64,000 nucleotides of DNA from CAYZJV01 sp049310885 (GTDB lineage: Bacteria > Spirochaetota > Spirochaetia > Sphaerochaetales > Sphaerochaetaceae): contig NZ_JBMDYO010000002.1 of NCBI RefSeq assembly GCF_049310885.1, forward strand, positions 310,001 through 374,000. The letters are read 5' to 3'. The position numbers and the translations under genes were made by a program. Numbering within the stretch: position 1 is the stretch's first letter; every line of letters starts with the position of its first letter. Below, one piece after another: positions 16,398-24,977 of this stretch. A model generated the notes under the pieces. The model had not been told where the DNA came from and made no database searches. It saw only the letters and a list, made by a program, of their open reading frames with translations.

Positions 16398-16427
16398 AAT
16401 ATCCAACTCCCCAAAAAACAGCAAGTA

Positions 16428-18281
16428 TTGCTTTTCATTTTATCTGTATCGACACTCTGGCTATTGATGGGACTCGTTATTCCCTCAAATCTGATACAAA
16501 CTTCTCCTCCAGAATTTTCATATATCAGTGAAAGATCAACACATCCAACAAGCTTTGTCATTTCATCCTTATTGACTTATCTTGGGATACTAATTTTCTG
16601 GCCAATCATAATATATCAACTTTCAAAAGAGAGTGTAAAAAAAAGCCTTGTTATAATTTTTTCGATCATTGCAATATATGCGACTTTCAATGTGTTCTTC
16701 TTTCAAACAAATTCAGGTTCTCTTTCACCATATTTGGAATTTGACAATATTACAGGATTAATAAATCTTACGATTCTACAAAAAATCCTTCCATTCTTTA
16801 TATTTATAATTGTTTCTACTCTATTGATATTCCTTTTTTATAAGAAGCGAACTGAATTCGTTAAAGGCTTTTTAATCATACTTTGTTCATCTTTTTTAAT
16901 ATTTGGCGTTAGAAACATCTGGCATATAAATAACGGATATACCATATATACCAAAAATCTATCCAAATTCTCAAATAATACAAATAAAGAACTGACAAAG
17001 ACTTCTATTAATCCTCCCTTCACAATATCCCGACAAGGTAAAAATGTTGTGATACTCTTCCTTGACAGAGCTCTAAGCTCTTATTTTCCTTATATAATAA
17101 AGCAACATCCAAAATTGAGTAAGATTTATGATGGATTTCAATATTATCCAAATACCGTATCAATGGGTTCCCATACAATAACAGGAGCCCCAGCTATGTT
17201 GGGAGGATATGAATATATCCCGGAATCATTGAATAGCAGAAAAGACTTATCTTTGCTTGAAAAGCATAATGAATCCTTACTAGTGCTTCCTCGGATATTT
17301 TTAGATCATGGATATTCAACCAAACTTTCAAATCCACCTTTCTCAAATTATCGTTGGGAAGCAGATTTCACGCCATTCGTGCAATATCCAAAAATTGAAG
17401 TATTCAACCTACTTGGCCGATATACTTGGTTGTACAAGAAAGACCATAATGAAATAAACAACCTACAAACGAACGGTACCGATATCGCCACAATAATAAG
17501 AAAGAAGTTAAATCAATTTTCAATCTTTCAATCACTGCCTCCCGTATTTCGTCCCAAATTCTATGACAATGGATATTATTTTCTTATTGATCAACAACCT
17601 TCAAATCTGGAATCATTCATTAATTCATATTCCTCTCTTTATTATCTCGAAGAATTATTCAATATCGAAGAACATGGGAATACATTTACACTCCTCTCCA
17701 ATGAGACTACTCATACACCAATAATGCTCGAAGCTCCCCTCTATGAACCAAAACTACAACCAATAGATATCTCAACACCTTTGGATGATGTATTTGGGTC
17801 AAATACATTAGCTATTGCTCATTATCATGCTAATGCTGCAGCAATACTACAGATAGGCGATTGGCTTGAAGATCTTAAATCCCAAGGTGTCTATGATAAT
17901 ACTCGGATCATTATAGTCTCTGACCATGGAGAAAAAATAATCTCTCCCGCCTTTGAAGGATATCCTCTGGCAAGCGAGAAGTACAATCTTTTTCATTCAT
18001 TATTGGTTTATAAAGATTTCAATACCTCAGGGCCTCTTCGATATAATTATAATTTTATGACAAACGCAGATACTCCCCTCCTTGCTACTAAAGAAATTAT
18101 ATATCCAGTCATAAATCCATTTACGAATCTTAATATGGAAGAACTTGTAAATAAAAATCCAGCTCGAATCTTCGAAGGTCCTTGGAATCCTAGTAATCTT
18201 TCAGGTAATACCATGGAATTGTTCTGGGGGTTTGAGGTTAAAGAAGATATCTTTAATAGCGATAATTGGAAACAATTGTGA
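16428..18281 (+). CDS. membrane-bound sulfatase/phosphoethanolamine-transferase-like enzyme (alkaline phosphatase superfamily)
   Basis: 617 aa from the first usable codon (TTG). Residues 1-170 hold about five membrane segments (WLLMGLVIPSN, YLGILIFWPIIIY, LPFFIFIIVSTLLIFLFY). The rest is an alkaline-phosphatase-superfamily domain: NVVILFLDRAL (metal site), SMGSHTITGAPAMLGGYEY (Thr nucleophile region), NETTHTP, and IIIVSDHGEK (C-terminal metal site). Such enzymes (EptA, LtaS, OpgB) move phospho-polyol or phosphoethanolamine groups from lipids to glycans outside the membrane. There is no Shine-Dalgarno before 16428 and the frame is continuous with the YidC-like ORF except for one TGA, so independent initiation is doubtful. 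Confidence 0.8.
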   Translation: MLFILSVSTLWLLMGLVIPSNLIQTSPPEFSYISERSTHPTSFVISSLLTYLGILIFWPIIIYQLSKESVKKSLVIIFSIIAIYATFNVFFFQTNSGSLSPYLEFDNITGLINLTILQKILPFFIFIIVSTLLIFLFYKKRTEFVKGFLIILCSSFLIFGVRNIWHINNGYTIYTKNLSKFSNNTNKELTKTSINPPFTISRQGKNVVILFLDRALSSYFPYIIKQHPKLSKIYDGFQYYPNTVSMGSHTITGAPAMLGGYEYIPESLNSRKDLSLLEKHNESLLVLPRIFLDHGYSTKLSNPPFSNYRWEADFTPFVQYPKIEVFNLLGRYTWLYKKDHNEINNLQTNGTDIATIIRKKLNQFSIFQSLPPVFRPKFYDNGYYFLIDQQPSNLESFINSYSSLYYLEELFNIEEHGNTFTLLSNETTHTPIMLEAPLYEPKLQPIDISTPLDDVFGSNTLAIAHYHANAAAILQIGDWLEDLKSQGVYDNTRIIIVSDHGEKIISPAFEGYPLASEKYNLFHSLLVYKDFNTSGPLRYNYNFMTNADTPLLATKEIIYPVINPFTNLNMEELVNKNPARIFEGPWNPSNLSGNTMELFWGFEVKEDIFNSDNWKQL

Positions 18282-18311
18282 ATATTCTAAATATTACGAC
18301 TGAGGGTTTAC

Positions 18312-19547
18312 ATGATTCTATATATTGATCCTGGTACGGGTAGCATGCTTTTCTCCATTCTCATTGGGGTAGTCGCCATTATTTTTTTCATGCTGAAGGC
18401 CTTTTGGATTAAAATTAAGTTTTTCATTAGTGGAGGAAAGGTAGATTTGAAGAACTCTCACCATGTGCCTTTCGTAATTTATTCCGAGGATAAAAGATAT
18501 TGGACTGTATTCGAACCGATCATTAATGAATTTGAAAAAAGAAGGATTGAAATAACCTATCTCACATCATCAGAAGATGACCCATTTTTTAATGAGAGAT
18601 TTGAATATATTCAAGGACTGTATATTGGGAAAGGAAATAAGGCATTTACTAAATTGAATCTGTTAGAAGCCGATGTCTGTATCATGACCACTCCTGGACT
18701 AGATGTATACCAACTCAAACGTTCAAAAGGGACAAAGCATTATTCACATATTCTCCACGCAGTTGACGACGCTACTAGTTATAGACTATTCGGACTTGAT
18801 TATTTCGATTCGGTATTACTTTCAGGAGAATACCAAATCAAACATTTAAGACAACTGGAACACCAACGAAACTTGAAGGAAAAAGAACTAATAGTTGTGG
18901 GAAGTACTTATCTTGATTCATTAAATAACAGCTTGAGTGAATACGAGAATTCTGTTGATTCAACATCGGTAATCTTAGTAGCTCCATCATGGGGAAATAG
19001 TTCATTATTAAATAAGTATGGTGAAAGGTTATTGACACCATTAATTGAAACTGGATTCCATATTATTGTACGGCCACACCCCCAGACGTTGCAAAATGAT
19101 CAAAAGATTATCGACTCTCTTATCAGCAGATATCGCACAGAACCTAAGTTAGAATGGGATTTTGAACGAAATAACCTTAAATCTTTATCTAGAGCTTCAT
19201 TAATGATTTCTGATTTCTCTGGCGTAATATTCGACTACACATTCTTGTTTAGACGGCCAGTTCTATATTCGAATGTTGAATTCGATTCACGTCCATACGA
19301 TTCTTGGGATATTGATGAAACTCCTTGGAAGTTTGAAGTACTTCAAAAGATTGGGGTAGAGTTAAAAGAAGAAGATTTTTCTCACATCAAAGATCTGATT
19401 TACAGGACTATAGATAATACAACTCTCTTCGAAAATATAAATATCGCAAAAGCAAAAGCTTGGAATAATCAAGGAGAAGCTGGAATAAAGGTCGTTGATT
19501 ATTTAGTCGAGAAACAAAAATCTATTTCTAAAGCAATAGCCAGATGA
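18312..19547 (+). CDS. CDP-glycerol glycerophosphotransferase-like (TagB/TagF family) protein
   Basis: 411 aa. An N-terminal membrane helix (MLFSILIGVVAIIFFMLKAF) follows a YIDPGTGSM start. The rest is GT-B like with the family's nucleotide-side motifs: ILVAPSWGNSS, GFHIIVRPHPQT and SLMISDFSGVIFDYTFLFRRP, where His-Pro and Ser-Asp bind the CDP-polyol donor. It should transfer glycerol-phosphate or another polyol phosphate from CDP onto a membrane-bound glycan. In a diderm this points to a phosphopolymer or decoration of an exported polysaccharide. It directly follows the sulfatase-like ORF, giving a two-step phospho-group module with it. No CDP-glycerol synthase gene is in the window. Confidence 0.85.
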   Translation: MILYIDPGTGSMLFSILIGVVAIIFFMLKAFWIKIKFFISGGKVDLKNSHHVPFVIYSEDKRYWTVFEPIINEFEKRRIEITYLTSSEDDPFFNERFEYIQGLYIGKGNKAFTKLNLLEADVCIMTTPGLDVYQLKRSKGTKHYSHILHAVDDATSYRLFGLDYFDSVLLSGEYQIKHLRQLEHQRNLKEKELIVVGSTYLDSLNNSLSEYENSVDSTSVILVAPSWGNSSLLNKYGERLLTPLIETGFHIIVRPHPQTLQNDQKIIDSLISRYRTEPKLEWDFERNNLKSLSRASLMISDFSGVIFDYTFLFRRPVLYSNVEFDSRPYDSWDIDETPWKFEVLQKIGVELKEEDFSHIKDLIYRTIDNTTLFENINIAKAKAWNNQGEAGIKVVDYLVEKQKSISKAIAR

Positions 19548-19555
19548 GGAAGGAA

Positions 19556-20242
19556 ATGGAGATCAGTATACATCAGCCCAACTATATTCCTTGGTCAGGT
19601 TATTTCTATAAGATTATTCACAGTGATGTCTTTGTTTTATTGGATGATGTCCAATTCATAAAGAATAGCTACATTGATAGGAATTCCATTAAAACTCCTC
19701 AAGGTACGCAATACTTAAAAATTCCTACCGTAAGAGACAACCATCTTCTGAACTGTGATGAAATTAAAATCAACAACCACATCAGATGGCGAGAAAAGCA
19801 TTTGATTGCCTTAGAGTTAAACTATAAAAAAGCAGAATACTTTTCCATTGTATTTGACGATATTCAAGAACTCATCAACGAGGAAACTGAATTGCTAGTA
19901 GAGTTGAATACAAATATCATTTTCAGGTTGCTCTCGCGTATGGAGGTTTCCACTTCAATTAAGCGATCAAGTGATTTACATATTCAAGAGACCGGCACAG
20001 AACGTCTCGTATCTATTGTGAAAGCATTTGGGGGTGACACATATTTATCAGGAAAAGGTGGTCTTCATTATCAAGATCCTATCATATTTCAAACACATAA
20101 TGTTAATCTTGCTTATACAAATTTTATTCATCCCGTCTATAAGCAGCTATGGGGTGATTTCATTCCCAATCTATCCATTTTGGATATGATTTTCAATTTG
20201 GGTTATGATCACAGTCAGCATATCTTGAAAAAATGTCATTAG
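19556..20242 (+). CDS. WbqC-like family protein
   Basis: 228 aa. ISIHQPNYIPWSGYFYKI at the N-terminus and VFVLLDDVQFIKNSYIDRN are the hallmarks of the WbqC family found in O-antigen loci; LKIPTVRDN and YLSGKGG follow. WbqC proteins accompany aminosugar or amide modification of sugars, but no activity is proven that I know of. Start chosen at ATG 19556 with GAGG 6 nt upstream; an in-frame ATG at 19544 overlaps the previous stop codon and would add four residues. Tightly packed between the glycerophosphotransferase and deacetylase genes. Confidence 0.85.
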   Translation: MEISIHQPNYIPWSGYFYKIIHSDVFVLLDDVQFIKNSYIDRNSIKTPQGTQYLKIPTVRDNHLLNCDEIKINNHIRWREKHLIALELNYKKAEYFSIVFDDIQELINEETELLVELNTNIIFRLLSRMEVSTSIKRSSDLHIQETGTERLVSIVKAFGGDTYLSGKGGLHYQDPIIFQTHNVNLAYTNFIHPVYKQLWGDFIPNLSILDMIFNLGYDHSQHILKKCH

Positions 20243-20258
20243 AAGTGGAGTGAAACAA

Positions 20259-20957
20259 ATGGAATTCTCTTATAATCAATACCATGAAATTTTAAAAATG
20301 CTTATGGAAAACAAATATGTTCCACAGGCAATAGGAATTTTCCAAGAGAACAAAAAAGTCTTATTTTTGCGACACGATGTCGACATTGATTATCATGGAG
20401 TATTACCCATGGCAAGAATTGAGAATGAACTTCAAATAACTTCTACTTGGTACTTTTTGCCAGATTGCCCAGTATATAATCTATGTTCTGATCCAATCAA
20501 AGATATCATAAAACAACTTTCTGAGTGGGAGCATACAATAGGTTTGCATATCGACGCATCACAATATTCCTCATTCGAAGATTTAGCAGATGGTTTGAAC
20601 AGATACTTTGACTTTTTCTCAAAAGTACTCCCTTTATCGAAGACCTTTTCATTTCATAAACCTGCGAAGGGGCTACTAGCTAACCTCCATGTTCAAGGCT
20701 GGGTAAATGCGTATGCAGATGAATATTTCTCAAACGTTGTCTATGTCTCTGACAGTAATAGAAGAAAATTCTTTTATGAGGATCGGTTGAAAAACGCTAT
20801 TACGAATAATAATCCAATAACACTATTAACCCACCCATTATGGTGGCATGAAGAAATTGCAGATCCAGAAAAAACTTATGAATTAGCATGTGAAAAAATC
20901 GGAAGCCGTGCGGTTGGCGAATACCTCTCTAAAACATGTAAGTTGTATTCTTCGTAA
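20259..20957 (+). CDS. polysaccharide deacetylase-like (NodB-fold) protein
   Basis: 232 aa. VLFLRHDVDIDYHG carries the Asp-x-Asp metal/base motif of the family, GLHIDASQYS the second metal-site His, SFHKPAKGL the arginine/histidine strand, and LLTHPLWWH the C-terminal catalytic His. It fits intracellular N-deacetylases acting on amino sugars in O-antigen loci. Start at ATG 20259 with GGAG at 8 nt; GTG at 20250 would overlap that site. Last gene of the left plus-strand operon, convergent with the small transporter pair. Confidence 0.75.
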   Translation: MEFSYNQYHEILKMLMENKYVPQAIGIFQENKKVLFLRHDVDIDYHGVLPMARIENELQITSTWYFLPDCPVYNLCSDPIKDIIKQLSEWEHTIGLHIDASQYSSFEDLADGLNRYFDFFSKVLPLSKTFSFHKPAKGLLANLHVQGWVNAYADEYFSNVVYVSDSNRRKFFYEDRLKNAITNNNPITLLTHPLWWHEEIADPEKTYELACEKIGSRAVGEYLSKTCKLYSS

Positions 20958-20968
20958 ATAGGTTACGA

Positions 20969-21322
20969 TTATGCAAAAGCCAGAAAAAGTACTCCGAGAC
21001 CAATGGAAAGTACACCGATAATTTTCCTTTTAGTAATTATTTCTTTAAGTTGGAAATAAGAAATTATCATAGTCCAAACATATGTAAGAGAAGTTAATGG
21101 AAGTACTATGCTGTAAGGAAGTAGTTTTAATACATAAATATTTATTAAAGAAGAAATCAAATAAAGTAATATACCAATTACCAAGGATGGTTTTAGAAAT
21201 ATCCCAATGATTGACTGACTAATCGACTGGGAAGATTTTTTTAAGAAATAACTAGCAAAGGAGCCAATGATAGTCATCAAGATGATGAGAAAATAATTAT
21301 TCAACACTGTCTCCACCACCAA
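20969..21322 (-). CDS. SMR/EamA-type half-transporter, subunit B
   Basis: 117 aa with four membrane helices, the size of ArnF and of small multidrug-resistance proteins. IYVLKLLPYSIVLPLTSLTYVWTMI resembles the conserved helix 3 region of ArnE/ArnF flippases. The ORF overlaps the end of the next subunit by 26 nt, typical of an obligate heterodimer. Probably flips an undecaprenyl-phosphate-linked sugar across the inner membrane for the adjacent GT2 enzyme at 21660-22586. Confidence 0.75.
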   Translation of the reverse strand: MVVETVLNNYFLIILMTIIGSFASYFLKKSSQSISQSIIGIFLKPSLVIGILLYLISSLINIYVLKLLPYSIVLPLTSLTYVWTMIISYFQLKEIITKRKIIGVLSIGLGVLFLAFA

Positions 21323-21650
21323 TTAAAATGACGCCTATGATTATAAAGATTACCCCACATAGTTTTATAATCCCAATTGATTCATCAAAAAATATATTTC
21401 CTAAGAACATTGACAATATATATCCCACCGCTAGAACTGGATGAAGAACAGATAAACTACCTTTTCGATAAGCAAACAACATCATAACTGCTCCACTACC
21501 GTACAGCAGAAAACCAATAATAAGAGATACATTGATGGAACCTTCCGATAATTTCCAAAACAATTGTCCAAAAGCAACAAGATGTGCTGAAACTACCATT
21601 AAAACGATGCCAATACGATTCTTCTTATAAGAAAGCATAAAACTTTTCAT
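21297..21650 (-). CDS. SMR/EamA-type half-transporter, subunit A
   Basis: 117 aa, four membrane helices (VLMVVSAHLVAFGQLFWKLS, GFLLYGSGAVMMLFAY, HPVLAVGYILSMFLGNIFF, CGVIFIIIGVILIG). Same family and size as its 3' neighbour, with which it overlaps by 26 nt. Arn-type flippases work as such pairs. Lies 9 nt after the GT2 gene, so sugar-lipid synthesis and flipping are probably coexpressed. Confidence 0.75.
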   Translation of the reverse strand: MKSFMLSYKKNRIGIVLMVVSAHLVAFGQLFWKLSEGSINVSLIIGFLLYGSGAVMMLFAYRKGSLSVLHPVLAVGYILSMFLGNIFFDESIGIIKLCGVIFIIIGVILIGGGDSVE

Positions 21651-21659
21651 ACTATACCG

Positions 21660-22586
21660 CTACAAATGCTTTGATTTAATATTATTCATAAGAATCATGT
21701 ATAATTGTTTATGCTTTTTACCTATAACTTTCAAAATTATTCCAACCGAAATAGACAATAGAAAGCAAATACCAAATGTCACTGATACGATAAGTGTAGG
21801 GAACCTTTCAACGATTCCAGTTTCCAGATACTCAATAAAAACTGGCAAAAACAATATGACTGCCATTACTAAGAATATTAAAGATGTTACTCCGAAGAAT
21901 ACCAAAGGGCGATAATCCATAAACAGATTAAAAATTGTTCCAAGTACTTTTGCACCATCGGTATACGTTCGCAATTTTGAGACACTACCATGAGGTCTAT
22001 CCCTATATTCAATAGGAATCTCTTTGATCGCAAAATTTTTATCAACGGCATGTATAGTCATTTCGGTTTCAATCTCGAACCCTCTAGCAAGAATAGGAAA
22101 TCCTTTGATGAATGTTTTGCTAAAAGCTCTGTAACCGGTCATTACATCATGAATATCTGATTTGAAAAGATAGTTGATAATTTTTCTAACCAAAACATTG
22201 CCAAAGTTGTGAAACGCCCGTTTGTTTTCACTAAAATAAGTGGAGGATAATCGATCACCGATAATCATATCGTAATTTTCATTTAGAATATAATCCACCA
22301 TCTGTTTTGCATTATCAGCTGGATATGTATCATCTCCATCAACTATTACGTAACAATCAGCCTCAATCTCCCTGAACATGCGTCGCATTACATTTCCTTT
22401 GCCTTGGTTATGTTCATACCGTACTATCGCTCCGGCTGAACGTGCTATTGAGACAGTTGCATCGGTCGAATTATTATCATAAACATATATATCTGCCTCA
22501 GGAAGTGTCCGTCTGAAATCATTTATCACTTTACCAATAGTCAGTTCTTCATTGAAGCATGGTATTAATACGGCAACTTTACTCAA
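21660..22586 (-). CDS. GT2 glycosyltransferase with C-terminal membrane anchor (DPM1/GtrB-like)
   Basis: 308 aa. GT-A motifs VAVLIPCFNEELTIG, YDNNSTDAT and VIVDGDDTYP (nucleotide and metal site), MTGYRAFS and the acceptor-side PIEYRDRPHGSVSKL. Two C-terminal hydrophobic segments. Such enzymes make polyprenyl-phosphate sugars from nucleotide sugars. With the SMR pair downstream and the DUF6020 GT-C-like protein upstream it forms a lipid-linked sugar supply and use module. Minus strand, about 80 nt from the DUF6020 gene end. Confidence 0.88.
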   Translation of the reverse strand: MSKVAVLIPCFNEELTIGKVINDFRRTLPEADIYVYDNNSTDATVSIARSAGAIVRYEHNQGKGNVMRRMFREIEADCYVIVDGDDTYPADNAKQMVDYILNENYDMIIGDRLSSTYFSENKRAFHNFGNVLVRKIINYLFKSDIHDVMTGYRAFSKTFIKGFPILARGFEIETEMTIHAVDKNFAIKEIPIEYRDRPHGSVSKLRTYTDGAKVLGTIFNLFMDYRPLVFFGVTSLIFLVMAVILFLPVFIEYLETGIVERFPTLIVSVTFGICFLLSISVGIILKVIGKKHKQLYMILMNNIKSKHL

Positions 22587-22668
22587 CTTGAAGATTCTCC
22601 TTTTAATTATTCTATACTATCAACCTGAATTTTAACAACTTATACTAATTGCAATGGCTATAGTATAA

Positions 22669-24507
22669 TTAACCTCTATCATTATATATAAACGGAATAA
22701 GTATGAAGACAGGCATTGTTACAAACAGAAAGTGTGCATACCTATGTGAGCCTGTCATTGGAGCCGCAATTATTAATGTAAAAAAAGATAATAGTAGAGG
22801 AATATATACGATTAACACACTACGAATACCATATTTTAGTAATAACATATCGAAAGCAATTATTAGTAATATAAACATGAAGCCAATCCCGGTTAACAAA
22901 TTTATCCCTGGAATAAATTGAAAAAATTGTACTATGAACGCACTCACATAAGCACCATATCCTCCGAAAGGTATAGCAATATCATGATCATTATATATTA
23001 ATTCATCAGAAGGGAATAAGACACTACTAAAATTGATTTGTGGATACCAGTACCCGAAGTTGGAAAAGATAAATGAATCTAAATATATCAATGGATTCTT
23101 AACACCTAACTTACTCCATATTTTTAAAACCGAGTGGAAATCTCCACCTCTATCTGCAATTCTGAATTTAACTGGATCAGAAATATAGGGATCGTATAGT
23201 AGTTTTACTTCTTCCAATGAGAAATATTTTGTTATATCGGCGTGCAACTCCTCAGGGATATCATTGTTGATATCAATTGTCCGAGCTATTTGTTGAACAG
23301 GGATGGATAGAGATTCTGTTTGAGGCGACTTAGGAATATCTAAAGATTCAAGTAACATTCCTTTTGATAATAGCACACATAAAACTGCGATAAAAAATAC
23401 TGCATCGATTTTTGGGAATGTGAATTTTTTCATAATCACTAGTACAGACAAAATTAAAACAGTCAATATAATTGCATAGTAAACATTATTTCTCAGGAGG
23501 CCTGTGATTATAAGTATGAAGAAGCCAGAAATTTTCCAAAATTTTTTCATCCTTACTCTTCCACTCGCAACATAATCATAAAGCCAAAGAACGGTTAATA
23601 GCAAAAAACCAGCAGATAGAAAGTCCTTTGAAAGTACTGTTGCATTATACGCATGTATAGGCAAAACCGAAAAATAAAAAAGTGTGGTGACCAATATAGC
23701 TTTATTGATACCTTTATTTTTTAACCAGTAAATCGTGAAAGCATATATATTGCTCAATATAACAGTCTGAATTAGAACATACAAAAATATTGTTGCGGTA
23801 TTGCCCAAATCGAACAAAGATGACAGGCGATATGTAAACGCTAGTAATGCTGTATGAAGGACGGGATGGTGATCAGTAAGCTGAGCAAGACCAGTGACTT
23901 GTCTTAGTTGATAAAAGCCATCCGTTGTCACTACTCCTGGGAAATTAAGAATAATGTATGGAACCCAACCAACAATAATTATTGCCAAAATTTTCAGATA
24001 CTGTATTTCATACGAATTCCTGTCGTCATTTACAATTTTAAATCTAGGATCGTTATTCAATAGGAAGTTATAGATAACTATCAAAGTTTTCCCAAAAACG
24101 GAAAATAAACCAAAAAACTTAAGAAGACTTGCTAAAAATAGGAGGGATCTGAATGGACCAGCAAAAATATAGGAACTTTTTGCTGCAATATTCCCAACAA
24201 TAATAAGAAGTGAAAAACATAAAATAATTACGTTAATATGTCTTAAGTATTGTGCCTCAAGAATAATATTTTCTGATATCCTATATAAAAAATATACAAA
24301 GAAAAATACTAGTAGAAACAAAATGGTTGGAATGAGCTCGGAACGATATCCATACACCCCTAGATCATATAATATTTGAGATATTCTTGAGTAATTATTC
24401 CATCCGGCAATAGGAACATTCACTAGACCAAAATTTGTAATGAAGAGCCAAAACCCCAAACTGGAAATAACAAAATACACAATTCTTTTCAATATGATTG
24501 ACTTCAT
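22669..24507 (-). CDS. large polytopic membrane protein, DUF6020-like (GT-C type fold likely)
   Basis: 612 aa, about 12 hydrophobic segments. The loop after helix 4-5 holds NFPGVVTTDGFYQLRQVTG and LTDHHPVLHTALLAF, an acidic/His pattern I associate with DUF6020 proteins, which resemble GT-C transferases that use polyprenyl-phosphate sugars. A periplasmic loop of ~100 residues follows (about 395-500). Probably attaches a sugar supplied by the GT2/SMR group to a surface glycan. Family recognition is from memory of the motif, so moderate confidence. Confidence 0.7.
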   Translation of the reverse strand: MKSIILKRIVYFVISSLGFWLFITNFGLVNVPIAGWNNYSRISQILYDLGVYGYRSELIPTILFLLVFFFVYFLYRISENIILEAQYLRHINVIILCFSLLIIVGNIAAKSSYIFAGPFRSLLFLASLLKFFGLFSVFGKTLIVIYNFLLNNDPRFKIVNDDRNSYEIQYLKILAIIIVGWVPYIILNFPGVVTTDGFYQLRQVTGLAQLTDHHPVLHTALLAFTYRLSSLFDLGNTATIFLYVLIQTVILSNIYAFTIYWLKNKGINKAILVTTLFYFSVLPIHAYNATVLSKDFLSAGFLLLTVLWLYDYVASGRVRMKKFWKISGFFILIITGLLRNNVYYAIILTVLILSVLVIMKKFTFPKIDAVFFIAVLCVLLSKGMLLESLDIPKSPQTESLSIPVQQIARTIDINNDIPEELHADITKYFSLEEVKLLYDPYISDPVKFRIADRGGDFHSVLKIWSKLGVKNPLIYLDSFIFSNFGYWYPQINFSSVLFPSDELIYNDHDIAIPFGGYGAYVSAFIVQFFQFIPGINLLTGIGFMFILLIIAFDMLLLKYGIRSVLIVYIPLLLSFFTLIIAAPMTGSHRYAHFLFVTMPVFILIPFIYNDRG

Positions 24508-24554
24508 TTTGAATCCTATATAGTTCAGATTTACAGTATCAACTGAGATCTTTC

Positions 24555-24977
24555 TTACACCTTATCCTTAAACACAAAAAATTTACTGGCAATAAAATTC
24601 AGTATTATCACAATAATATTTGTAATCACCTTGCAGTACAAAGCTTCAAGTTCATATATATCGACCGAAAGATACATAAGCCCAATATCCAAAACTCCGG
24701 TAAACAATCTTGCTGTTAAAAAAACTAGTAATTCTCCAATAATATACTTACCAGAAATATCACGGGAATTAAAGATGATGAACTTTGAACTAAAAAACAT
24801 GAATAATACAGCACAAAACCAAGCAATTGCATTGGATGCTATATTCTGCATTTCCAACTTTTCATATAGTATCCAGAATATTGCTATATTAATCACGGTT
24901 GTAAGAAAACCAAACAGAATATAGAGAATAATCTCCCTAGACAATTTGATTAGCCTTAAATTCATTTTATTTATCAC
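24555..24977 (-). CDS. GtrA family membrane protein
   Basis: 140 aa, four helices. LYILFGFLTTVINIAIFWILY and the C-terminal NFIASKFFVFKDK are the GtrA signature (the N-F...K-x-x-V/I-F ending). GtrA proteins are proposed to flip undecaprenyl-phosphate-glucose in O-antigen side-chain modification. Start GTG at 24977 lies inside the end of the DUF6056 gene (11-nt overlap); an ATG four codons later is an alternative. Together with the adjacent GtrB-type and DUF6056 genes it matches the three-gene gtr layout. Confidence 0.88.
   Translation of the reverse strand: MINKMNLRLIKLSREIILYILFGFLTTVINIAIFWILYEKLEMQNIASNAIAWFCAVLFMFFSSKFIIFNSRDISGKYIIGELLVFLTARLFTGVLDIGLMYLSVDIYELEALYCKVITNIIVIILNFIASKFFVFKDKV

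Noticed and set aside
16394..16531. GTG at 16394 overlapping the YidC-like stop as start of the sulfatase gene
   Set aside because: That frame closes at TGA 16529-16531 after 45 codons and is not the frame of the sulfatase domain.
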